DNA of 64,000 nt from Nocardiopsis metallicus (lineage in GTDB: Bacteria > Actinomycetota > Actinomycetes > Streptosporangiales > Streptosporangiaceae). Made by a program: the position numbers and the translations under genes. Numbering within the stretch: position 1 is the first letter of the stretch; each line of letters starts with the position of its first letter. Positions 16,953 through 25,187 of this stretch are shown here, piece after piece. The notes below the pieces were generated by a model. That model was not told the origin of the DNA. It made no database searches and saw only the letters and a program-made list of their open reading frames with translations. Location of the stretch: contig NZ_JACHDO010000001.1 in the NCBI RefSeq assembly GCF_014201115.1, positions 4,030,001-4,094,000 on the forward strand. Reading direction: 5' to 3'.

Positions 16953-19259
16953 TCAGTCGCCGCTCGACGTGCCCCGACCGCCCTTGAGTCGGCCCACGAG
17001 CGTCTCCAGAGCCGAGCTGAACGGGTGGTCGTGCACCATGTAGGTCCAGGTCATCGACGGACGTTTGACCCCGACCGAGCTCACGTCGAGCTCGCCATCG
17101 ACCACCTCGAGCTCCTCGAAGCTCTCGGCCGCACGGGAGCGCGCGTCGTCCAGGAAGCCCTTGAAGACCGGGACCGCCTCGCGGTTGAACTCGTCGAGGG
17201 GGTCGCGGCGGCCCAGGAACCTCAGGTGGATGCCCTCGCGCAGCTCCGACAGGAACGCGTTGTGGTCGGTCCAGCCGCGGTCCAGGTGGTAGAGGGTGAT
17301 CAGCTTGGCGGCCTTGGCGACCTCCTCGGCGTCCAACTCCTCCACCAGCTCCTCGTGGCGCTCCTTGCGGTCCGCCTTGAGGTGCCGGTCGCCCTGCCCG
17401 TCGGTGAGCACCAGCTCGCGGTGTTCCAGGACCACCTCGCGCTGCACGTCGATGAGCTTGTTGTAGCGCCAGGTGTTGCGGTGCACCTCCAGCAGCTGGC
17501 CCTCGGAGACCCGCTGGGCGTGACCGACCATGGCCAGCCAGCCCTCGTCGGTGATCTCGCCCTCGGCCGTGGTCTGGTAGCCGGTGGTCTCGGGGGCGTG
17601 GTTCACCAGCAGGTCGTCGTCCATGCTGACGAAGAAGATGGAGTCGCCGGGGTCGCCCTGGCGCCCGGCGCGCCCGCGCAGCTGACCGTCCAGACGGCTG
17701 CTGGGGTAGCGGCCGAAGCCCATGACGTACAGACCGCCGGCCTCGACCACGCGTTCGCGGTCGGCCATGTCGCTGCCGCCCAGCCGGATGTCCGTACCGC
17801 GGCCGGCCATCTGGGTGGAGACGGTGATCGCGCCGTAGGTGCCGGCCTCGGCGATGATGGAGGCCTCGTCCGCGTCGTTCTTGGCGTTGAGGACCACGCT
17901 CTCCAGCCCGGCCTCGCGCAGCCGGTCGGCCAGGAGCTCGGACTCGGCCACGTCCTGGGTACCGATGAGGATCGGCCGCCCGCTCTTGTGGACCTCCTCC
18001 ACCTTCTCGACGAGGGCGTCCTCCTTCTCCTCGCGCGTGGCGTACAGGCGCGTGCCGTGGTCCTGCCGAACGTTCGGCTTGTTGGAGGGGACGACCGCGA
18101 CCTCGAGCTCGTAGAACTCGCGCAGCTGCTCGGCGACGCTCATCGCGGTACCGGTCATGCCGGCGAGGGTGGGGTAGCGCAGGACCAGGGACTGGACGGT
18201 GATGGAGTCCAGGACCTCGCCGGTCTCGCTGACCGCCACCTTCTCCTTGGCCTCGACCGCGGCCTGGAGGCCGTCCGGCCAGCGCTGGAGCAGGGCGATA
18301 CGGCCGCGCGACTCGTTGATGAGCCGCACCTCGCCGTCGCGCACCACGTAGTGGACGTCGCGCTGGAGCAGCACCTGGGCGTGCAGGGCGAGGTTGACCT
18401 GCGGTAGGACCGAGGTGTCGTCCTCGGAGTACAGGTCGACCCCGTCCAGGGCCTTCTCGACCGCGTCGATCCCGGCGTCGGTCAGCTGGACGTTGCGTCC
18501 CTCGCCGTCGATCTCGTAGTGCAGACGCGGCTTGAGCCCGCGCACGACGTCGGCCATCTCGACGTCGGCGGGAACGGCCTCGGCGGCACCGGCCAGGACC
18601 AGCGGCACACGGGCCTCGTCGACCAGGACGGAGTCCGCCTCGTCGATGATGGCCACGTGGGGTTCGGGGACCACCCGGTCGTCGATGTCGGTGACCATGC
18701 GGTCGCGCAGGACGTCGAAGCCGAGCTCGCTGACGGCCGCGTAGGTGACGTCGCAGGCGTAGGCGTCCTTGCGCTCGGCGACGGTGGCCTCCTCACTGAT
18801 GGAGCCGACGGTCACCCCGAGCATCGTGTAGAGGGGGCGCATCCACTCGGCGTCGCGCCGGGCGAGGTAGTCGTTGACGCTGAGCACGTGCACGCGCTTG
18901 CCGCGCAGGGCGAACCCGGCGGCGGCGAGGGTACCGGCGAGGGTCTTGCCCTCACCGGTGGCCATCTCGGCCACGTGGCCGTCGAGCAGGGCCATCACAC
19001 CGAGCAGCTGCACGTCGAAGGGGCGCTCGTCGAGGGTGCGCCGGGCGGCCTCGCGGCCGACCGCGCACAGACTCACGAGGTCGCTGTGGGAGTAGGGGAG
19101 CTCGGCGTAGCCGAGGTCGATGGCCTTCTCCGTCAGCTCCTCGTCGCTGAGTTCTCGCAGACCCTCCTCTTCGGCCTCGATCGCCGGCAGGAGCTTGGTA
19201 TAGGGCCGCAGGTCCACCGCACCGGGCTTGCCCAGTAGGCGGCGGACGCTTTCTGCCAT
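16953..19259 (-). CDS. secA2: Accessory preprotein translocase ATPase SecA2
   Basis: ATPase that drives export of a subset of proteins through SecYEG in actinobacteria. The 768-residue protein begins MAESVRRLLGKPGAVDLRPY and has the DEAD motor: Walker A in AEMATGEGKT (about residues 95-104), IDEADSVLVDEARVPL, STQMAGRGTDIRLGG and the helicase-like LRGRAGRQGDPG. It is shorter than housekeeping SecA (about 900 residues or more) and lacks the C-terminal Cys-rich zinc-binding tail, as expected for SecA2. An in-frame GTG pair lies just upstream of the chosen ATG. Its exported substrates are not identifiable from the neighbours. Confidence 0.92.
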   Translation of the reverse strand: MAESVRRLLGKPGAVDLRPYTKLLPAIEAEEEGLRELSDEELTEKAIDLGYAELPYSHSDLVSLCAVGREAARRTLDERPFDVQLLGVMALLDGHVAEMATGEGKTLAGTLAAAGFALRGKRVHVLSVNDYLARRDAEWMRPLYTMLGVTVGSISEEATVAERKDAYACDVTYAAVSELGFDVLRDRMVTDIDDRVVPEPHVAIIDEADSVLVDEARVPLVLAGAAEAVPADVEMADVVRGLKPRLHYEIDGEGRNVQLTDAGIDAVEKALDGVDLYSEDDTSVLPQVNLALHAQVLLQRDVHYVVRDGEVRLINESRGRIALLQRWPDGLQAAVEAKEKVAVSETGEVLDSITVQSLVLRYPTLAGMTGTAMSVAEQLREFYELEVAVVPSNKPNVRQDHGTRLYATREEKEDALVEKVEEVHKSGRPILIGTQDVAESELLADRLREAGLESVVLNAKNDADEASIIAEAGTYGAITVSTQMAGRGTDIRLGGSDMADRERVVEAGGLYVMGFGRYPSSRLDGQLRGRAGRQGDPGDSIFFVSMDDDLLVNHAPETTGYQTTAEGEITDEGWLAMVGHAQRVSEGQLLEVHRNTWRYNKLIDVQREVVLEHRELVLTDGQGDRHLKADRKERHEELVEELDAEEVAKAAKLITLYHLDRGWTDHNAFLSELREGIHLRFLGRRDPLDEFNREAVPVFKGFLDDARSRAAESFEELEVVDGELDVSSVGVKRPSMTWTYMVHDHPFSSALETLVGRLKGGRGTSSGD

Positions 19260-19390
19260 TCGTCCGAACACCACGCCAGGGTAACGCCGGACACAACCGA
19301 ATGGTTCCCCCCGGGTGAGCGTTAGTACGTACTCATCGGACGCGACCCCCTGGGGGGGGAAGGGGTTCGTGCCGGTGCTGCGGGGTTGGT

Positions 19391-20020
19391 TCAGGTGACG
19401 AGCTGGGTCCGCTGAGTGGGCTGGGCGCGCTGGCGTGCTTCCACGGCCATCGCGTGCTTGACCAGGGTGACCAGGACCCGGACCACGGACTTGCGGTCCC
19501 GCGCGTCGCAGTAGACGACGGGGACGTCCGGGGTGAGGTCGAGGGCGTCGCGCAGTTCCTCGGCGCTGTAGGCGTTCTCGGGGTCGAACTCGTTGACCGC
19601 GACGACGAAGGGCAGGCGGTACTGGCGCTCGAAGTAGTCCAGGGCCTGGAAGGTGTCCTCCAGGCGCCGGGTGTCGGCGAGGATCACCGCGCCCAGCGCC
19701 CCGCGTACCAGGTCGTCCCACATGAACCAGAAGCGCTGCTGGCCGGGGGTGCCGAACAGGAAAAGGGTGAGGTCGGTGTCCAGGGAGATCCGGCCGAAGT
19801 CCATGGCCACCGTGGTGCTGGTCTTGTCCGGGGTGTGCGAGAGGTCGTCCACACCAGCGCTGGCCGCGGTCACCGCGGCCTCGGTGCGGACCGGGGGGAT
19901 CTCCGACACAGCCCCGACGAACGTGGTCTTTCCGACCCCGAAGCCCCCGGCGATGATGATCTTGGTGGACAGTTCGGTGGGTGCGTGGACGTTGTTCGTG
20001 CTGTTAGCTGAGTGGATCAC
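19391..20020 (-). CDS. Roc/CvnD-type small GTPase
   Basis: A 209-residue Ras-like GTPase of the bacterial conservon class. Seen: G1 loop AGGFGVGKTTFV, a switch region with DKTSTTVAMDFG, G3 LFGTPGQQRFWFMWDDL and a G4-like VAVNEFD (the usual NKxD has Glu for Lys). In Streptomyces such proteins are the last gene of conservons, with a sensor-like ATPase, a roadblock protein and a DUF742 protein ahead of them. Here none of those partners is adjacent, so it is a solitary copy. The start is a GTG. Signalling input and output are unknown. Confidence 0.88.
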   Translation of the reverse strand: MIHSANSTNNVHAPTELSTKIIIAGGFGVGKTTFVGAVSEIPPVRTEAAVTAASAGVDDLSHTPDKTSTTVAMDFGRISLDTDLTLFLFGTPGQQRFWFMWDDLVRGALGAVILADTRRLEDTFQALDYFERQYRLPFVVAVNEFDPENAYSAEELRDALDLTPDVPVVYCDARDRKSVVRVLVTLVKHAMAVEARQRAQPTQRTQLVT

Positions 20021-21002
20021 AGTTTGTCCTAGCGAGAGTGCCGGGCCTGCACGGACAGTTGGCTCACATGACCCGGTCTGGAGGGACGCGGTGCTCCCGG
20101 GTCCGAACCTCCGCGGGAACGACCGCACCAGGAACCTAACACCGGACGGCGCTGGAATCCGGAGTTTCGGCACAGTGGGGCACGAGGTCACATCTTGCGA
20201 CCACTCCGCACTTTTCGGGCGACGCGCAGCCGAAGAGGCCCCGGGGCGGGATGTCCGCCTCGTGGCAGGGAGTCCGTCTTGGCGAACGGACCGTAGTCAG
20301 ACAAGCACACTCCTGTACCCCGGAAGGTCGACTTTACGACATTGTGAGCGGCCTTTTTCGGCCGCTTTCGGCCGCGCCAATCCCTGTCCGGCACCGCCGC
20401 CGCCATCTACGGTGGAGTACAGGGCACCCGCCCAAGCGCGGTCGCGACGGACTCCTGGCACGAGGACGCGGCCACCTCGGGGCCCTCGGCGGCGCCTTGG
20501 GGCGCACGACCACCGCCGACGTCTCGCTCTTCGACGTCGGACCGGCCGTACTCCCCCGACTGGCGCTCCGCAGCCCCACCGGCCCACAACCGTCCACGTG
20601 GGCCGGTGGCGGTTTTTCTCGGGCCCCGCTTGGCCTCGACCCGCCTGTCACCCGCCACCGCCCCCAACGGGCGCGCTGGCGCGCGACGGTTCTTCCGCTG
20701 TTCGGCGCCTTCGCGGGGGACCCGTGTTCGAGGCAACACGGCATCGTCGTCGGCGCCCGACGCTCGTACCTCGCCAGCGGCTTGGCTCCTCTCACAGCGC
20801 CCTCCCCGGCGCACGAACGGGAAAGCCCCCTTGTGGCCAAGGTCAGCGGTTTGCTCGTGGTGGAGTGCGTAGGATGGACGGGCCCCCTCCCCGAACGGCG
20901 TCGGTCACTGCGTTGCCGTGTGCGCGTGCGCGCGCGAGACGGGTCGAGGGGTTGTTTTCCCACAAGCAAGCCGAACACTCCCAAGGGAGCCGAGAACCCC
21001 AC
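20021..21002. other. Long intergenic region upstream of hisS
   Basis: 982 bp without a convincing gene. It contains a short stem GCGGCC/GGCCGC around a T run (about 20349-20366) and a perfect terminator hairpin at 20576-20609. I checked for a T-box leader, which could control a synthetase gene, and found no specifier-antiterminator signature. The hisS ribosome binding site GGGAG lies just before 21003. The orphan terminator hints at an unrecognised rightward transcript. Confidence 0.4.
20576..20616 (+). terminator. Orphan rho-independent terminator
   Basis: A perfect 12-bp stem (CCACCGGCCCAC at 20576-20587, complement at 20598-20609) with a 10-nt loop is followed by CGGTTTTT on the plus strand. 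No plus-strand gene precedes it: upstream is the leftward GTPase gene. It may end a small RNA or a non-annotated transcript from the 20.05-20.57 kb region. Confidence 0.65.
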
Positions 21003-22331
21003 ATGTCCGATCAGCGCGTCGTCCGCCCCACTCCCATCAGCGGTTTCCCCGAGTGGACCCCACAGGTCCGGGCCGTGGAGCAGCGTTGGCTGGACCATAT
21101 CCGCGCCGGGTTCGAGTCCTTCGGCTTCGCGTCCGTGGAGACCCCCTCTGTGGAGAACCTGGACGTGTTGATGGCCAAGGGCGAGACGTCCCAGGAGGTC
21201 TACACCCTGAACCGGCTCCAGGCCGACGCCAGGGACGACTCCGATGCCAAGCTCGGTCTGCACTTCGACCTGACCGTGCCCTTCGCCCGGTACGTGGCCC
21301 AGCACTTCAACGAGCTGACCTTCCCGTTCAAGCGCTACCAGATGCAGCGCGTCTGGCGCGGGGAGCGCCCGCAGGAGGGCCGCTTCCGCGAGTTCACCCA
21401 GTGCGACATCGACGTCATCAACGTGGACTCGGTGCCCCTGCACTTCGACGCCGAACTGCCCCGGATCGTGCACCGGGTGCTCAGCGGGCTGGACATCCCG
21501 GCCTGGACGCTCAACGTCAACAACCGCAAGGTGCTCCAGGGCTTCTACGAGGGCCTGGGCATCAAGGAGCCGATCGCGGTGATCCGCGCCGTGGACAAGC
21601 TCCACAAGATCGGTGACGGCGGCGTGCGCGAGATCCTCCAGGACGAGGGCCTGAGCGCCGAGCAGGTCGACCCCTGCCTGGCGCTGGCCCGGATCAAGGG
21701 CACCGGCTCGGACGTGGTGGAGCGCGTCCGGGAGCTCGGGGTGGCCTCCGAGCTGCTGAAGGAGGGCCTGGACGAGCTGGCCTTCGTCATGAACGACCTC
21801 GCCGACCTGCCCGAGGGCAGCGTGGTCGCGGACCTGTCCATCGCGCGCGGCCTGGACTACTACACGGGCACCGTCTACGAGGCCTCCTTCGACGACGACC
21901 CCGACTACGGCAGCATCTGCGCGGGCGGCCGGTACGAGAACCTCGCCGGTCAGTTCATCCGCAAGCGGCTGCCGGGCGTGGGCATCTCCATCGGTCTGAC
22001 CCGCATCTTCGCCAAGCTGGTGGCCGAGGGCAAGATCGAGACCGGCCGGGTCTGCCCCACCGACGTGATGGTGGTGGTCCCGGGGGCCGAGCGGCGCGCC
22101 GAGGCGCTGCGCACCGGTGAGCTGCTGCGCGAACGCGGCTTCAACACCGAGGTGTTCCACTCCACCGCCAAGGTCGGCAAGCAGATCCAGTACGCGTCCA
22201 AGAAGGGCATCCCCTTCGTGTGGTTCCCGCCGTTCGAGGAGGGCGGGGAGCACGAGGTCAAGGACATGGGCAAGGGCGAGCAGGGCCCGGCCGACCCGGC
22301 CGTCTGGACCCCGCGGGGCACCGTGCTGTAG
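21003..22331 (+). CDS. hisS: Histidyl-tRNA synthetase (divergent type)
   Basis: Class II synthetase charging tRNA-His. The 442-residue protein shows motif 2 (YQMQRVWRGERPQEGRFREF), the histidine-binding loop (IARGLDYYTGTVYE), a motif-3 region (GGRYENLAGQF and GVGISIGLTRIF) and a C-terminal anticodon-binding domain. Its N-terminus, TPISGFPEWTPQVRAVEQRW, differs from the common KGT-x-D start of housekeeping bacterial HisRS and matches a second HisRS type I know from some actinobacteria and Bacteroidetes. Whether the genome has another hisS cannot be seen here. It is followed 258 bp later by a regulator gene and has no operon partner. Confidence 0.9.
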   Translation: MSDQRVVRPTPISGFPEWTPQVRAVEQRWLDHIRAGFESFGFASVETPSVENLDVLMAKGETSQEVYTLNRLQADARDDSDAKLGLHFDLTVPFARYVAQHFNELTFPFKRYQMQRVWRGERPQEGRFREFTQCDIDVINVDSVPLHFDAELPRIVHRVLSGLDIPAWTLNVNNRKVLQGFYEGLGIKEPIAVIRAVDKLHKIGDGGVREILQDEGLSAEQVDPCLALARIKGTGSDVVERVRELGVASELLKEGLDELAFVMNDLADLPEGSVVADLSIARGLDYYTGTVYEASFDDDPDYGSICAGGRYENLAGQFIRKRLPGVGISIGLTRIFAKLVAEGKIETGRVCPTDVMVVVPGAERRAEALRTGELLRERGFNTEVFHSTAKVGKQIQYASKKGIPFVWFPPFEEGGEHEVKDMGKGEQGPADPAVWTPRGTVL

Positions 22332-22439
22332 CTGTTTTCTCCGGCCTGCGGTCTTGGCGCCCTCAAGGGCAGCGGCCTCCAGCGCTGAGGAAGCCTGCCG
22401 GCGCCCTCACTCCGCAGGCGGTCCCTAGCAGGTTCTGGT

Positions 22440-22473
22440 CCGGCACGGGGTGGTTTGCGACCTCCCGTGCCGG
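22440..22473. terminator. Hairpin downstream of hisS
   Basis: A 10-bp stem (CCGGCACGGG at 22440-22449 with CCCGTGCCGG at 22464-22473) about 110 bp after the hisS stop codon. There is no U tract; it could be a weak terminator or part of the promoter region of the next regulator gene. Confidence 0.4.
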
Positions 22474-22589
22474 AACCGGCCATTCCCGAGACAGTTGGCG
22501 GGTCCGGGTGCCAGACTGGGACAGGCTGTACTCCGTGCCGTACCGCGCGTACGTCGCGGGCCGATTTCGGTGTCCTAGTAATCGAGGCC

Positions 22590-25040
22590 ATGTCACCTCC
22601 CCGCCACAACCTGCCCCTGTCCGCCGGCGAGTTCATCCAGTTCGTCGGCCGTGAACGCGACATCGTCGACCTGAGCCGCATCATGGGTGAGTCCCGGATG
22701 CTCACGCTGACCGGTACCGGCGGGATCGGCAAGACCAGACTCGCCCTGCACCTGGCCGAGCGCGTGCTGCGCCGATTCCCGGACGGCGCGCGGTTCATCG
22801 ACCTGAGCGAGGCCTCCGACCACGAGCAGGCGCTGCGCACGGTCGCCGCCGGTCTACAGGCGGCCACCGGCGACGCCAAGAGCCTGATGGACGGTGTCAT
22901 CACGGCGCTGCGCACCCAGCACATGCTGCTGCTCCTGGACACCTGTGAGCACGCCGTGGGACCGATGGCCCAGCTATGCCAGGCCGTGCTGCGCGACTGC
23001 CCCCGAGTGCGGATCCTGGTGACCAGCCGCCAGCCGCTGCACGTGCTGGGGGAGACCATCTGGCGGGTGCCCCCGCTGTCCCTGCCCGCTCGCCCCACCC
23101 CCACCGACCCCTACGCGGCGGTTCCGGCGCCGATCCCGCGGCGGGACGCCCAGCGCTACGAGTCCGTGCGCCTGTTCCTCACACGCGCGCACGCGGCCCG
23201 CTCCGGGTTCGAGATGACCCGGGAGAACTCCGGGTACGTGGCGGAGATCTGCCGGATGCTCGACGGCATGCCGCTGGCCATCGAACTGGCCGCCGCCCGG
23301 GTGCGGGTGCTGTCGGTCCAGCAGATCCTGCGCCGCCTGGACGACCGCTTTCAGCTCCTGACCAGTGACGGCACCGGCAACCTCCCGGTCCGCCAGCGCA
23401 CCCTGCGCGCGGTGCTGGAGTGGAGCCACGACCTGCTCTCCGATGCCGAACGGCTGCTGCTGCACCGGCTCTCGGTGTTCTCCACCTGGTACCTGGAGGC
23501 CGCCGAGGACGTGTGCTCGGGCGAGGGGGTTGACCCCGCCGACATCCTGTCCCTGCACTTCTCCCTGATGGACAAGTCGCTGGTGGTGCTGGATTCGGAG
23601 ATCGACGGCACCGCCCACTACCGCCTGACCGAGACGGTGCGCGTCTACGCCGCCGAGCAGCTGGGTTCGGACGGCGACGAGCGCTGGGAGCGGTATCTGC
23701 GCTTCTCCGTCAACCGGCTGGAGGAGGAGGCCAAGAGCGCCGCCGTCCCGCAGACCTGGGAGGAACGCCTGGGCCGGCTGCGGATGTACGACCACCACCG
23801 GGAGAACCACGCCCGGATCGTGGCGTGGGCGCTGTCCCGGGGTCGGGTGGACGAAGCCCTGCGGGTGTGTGTGGCGCTGCGGACCTACTGGCTGGTGCGG
23901 GACCTGTCCGCCGAGGGCAGTCGGCTCCTGGAGCAGGTCCTGGCACACGAACCCGACGAGCAGTCGCCGCCGCTGCGGTCCCGGGCGCTGGCCCTGCACG
24001 CGGAGCTGCGTCTGGACGTGGACGCCGCGGCCAGGGTCGGCGCCCTGGCCGCCTGTGCCCTGGAGGCCGCGCGGGCCTGCCGTGAGGCCACCGCCGCCGC
24101 CTCGGCGCTGGCGACGTCGGCCACCCTGTCCCTGCGCACCGGTGCCCTGGAGGACGGCGAGCGCCAGGCCGAGCGCGCCCTGGCGTGGGCGGCCCAGGCC
24201 GGTGACCCGATGACCGAGGGCACCACCCGGGGTGTGCTGGCCGAGCTGGCCCGGCGCCGAGGCGCCACCGAGGAGGCCGTCACCCACCTGGAGGAGAACG
24301 CGCGAGCCGCCCGGGACCTGGGCGACCGCTGGGGTGAGGCGCGATGTCTGCACGGTCTGGGGTCCATCGCGGCCGAGGCCGGCGACCACGAGCGGGCGCA
24401 GGAGCTGTTCGCCGAGGCGCTGGAGGTCTTCGGTGAGCTGCCCTCGGCTCCGCTGGCCGCGCAGTGCGCAGCGGACCTGGGCCGCCTCCACCTGGCCGAA
24501 CGGGACACCCTGTCCGCGCGGGAGCCGCTGGCCCAGTGCCTGCGGGTGAGTTTCACGTCCGGCCGCCGGATCGCGGTGGCGCGGGCGCTGGAGGCCCTGG
24601 CCGAGCTGGCCCTGGCCGAGGAGGAGCCCACGCGGGCGGCCGCGCTGGCGGGGGTGGCGGCGAGCCTGCGGGCCGAGCTGGACCGGCCGTCGGCGGAGAC
24701 CGTCCGGTTGCGGTCAGCGGTGGAGCGCAGAGTGGGGGCGGGGCGGGCCGCCGAGGCGTGGAGCGCCTGGCGCTCGCTGCCCTTGGAGCAGGTGCGTGAT
24801 CGGGCCCTGGCCTTCCCCCGCCCGCCCGCGCCCCGGCTGACCGGCGCGGACGCGCTCACCCCGAGGGAGCGTGAGATCGCCACGCTGGCCGAAGGCGGCC
24901 TGTCCAACCGGGAGATCGCCCAACGGCTCACCATCAGCCAGGCCACCGCGGCTCGCCATATCGCGAACATCTTCAGAAAACTCTCGATTTCGTCCAGGAC
25001 GCAGTTGACCGGCTGGGCTTCACCGCGAGAACCCGGCTGA
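22590..25040 (+). CDS. NB-ARC/TPR/LuxR-type transcriptional regulator (copy 1)
   Basis: An 816-residue regulator. An N-terminal STAND NTPase has Walker A GTGGIGKTRLAL (about residues 42-53), Walker B LLLLDTCEH, a sensor LVTSRQPL and the GMPLAIELAAARV motif; a central region of helical TPR-like repeats (about 380-740) follows; and a LuxR helix-turn-helix at the C-terminus has LTPREREIATLAEGGLSNRE and TAARHIANIFRKLSI. This layout resembles a MalT/AfsR-like signal integrator that oligomerises on ligand and ATP and then binds DNA. A paralogue with the same layout follows 147 bp downstream; both start with a P-x-RHNLP motif. Targets are unknown. Confidence 0.9.
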   Translation: MSPPRHNLPLSAGEFIQFVGRERDIVDLSRIMGESRMLTLTGTGGIGKTRLALHLAERVLRRFPDGARFIDLSEASDHEQALRTVAAGLQAATGDAKSLMDGVITALRTQHMLLLLDTCEHAVGPMAQLCQAVLRDCPRVRILVTSRQPLHVLGETIWRVPPLSLPARPTPTDPYAAVPAPIPRRDAQRYESVRLFLTRAHAARSGFEMTRENSGYVAEICRMLDGMPLAIELAAARVRVLSVQQILRRLDDRFQLLTSDGTGNLPVRQRTLRAVLEWSHDLLSDAERLLLHRLSVFSTWYLEAAEDVCSGEGVDPADILSLHFSLMDKSLVVLDSEIDGTAHYRLTETVRVYAAEQLGSDGDERWERYLRFSVNRLEEEAKSAAVPQTWEERLGRLRMYDHHRENHARIVAWALSRGRVDEALRVCVALRTYWLVRDLSAEGSRLLEQVLAHEPDEQSPPLRSRALALHAELRLDVDAAARVGALAACALEAARACREATAAASALATSATLSLRTGALEDGERQAERALAWAAQAGDPMTEGTTRGVLAELARRRGATEEAVTHLEENARAARDLGDRWGEARCLHGLGSIAAEAGDHERAQELFAEALEVFGELPSAPLAAQCAADLGRLHLAERDTLSAREPLAQCLRVSFTSGRRIAVARALEALAELALAEEEPTRAAALAGVAASLRAELDRPSAETVRLRSAVERRVGAGRAAEAWSAWRSLPLEQVRDRALAFPRPPAPRLTGADALTPREREIATLAEGGLSNREIAQRLTISQATAARHIANIFRKLSISSRTQLTGWASPREPG

Positions 25041-25187
25041 ACGACTCACGTTCGCCCGTGAGCACTTGCACAGTGCGCGTGCACCCGCTAAACCAGAAAG
25101 CCCAACCAGCTCCGCCTACCCCGATGACGTCCGTCCCCGCCGCCCCGAGCTTCCCCCGGACAAGACCACCCCTGACAGCCCCTATTT

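Noticed and set aside
17025..18407. A 460-codon plus-strand open frame
   Set aside because: Antisense to secA2 with no protein-like motifs.
20035..21002. T-box leader before hisS
   Set aside because: I could not find the conserved antiterminator sequence or a stem I pattern; only unrelated hairpins are present.
20334..22253. A 639-codon minus-strand frame
   Set aside because: Mostly antisense to hisS and its leader; His/Gly/Val-rich shadow translation.
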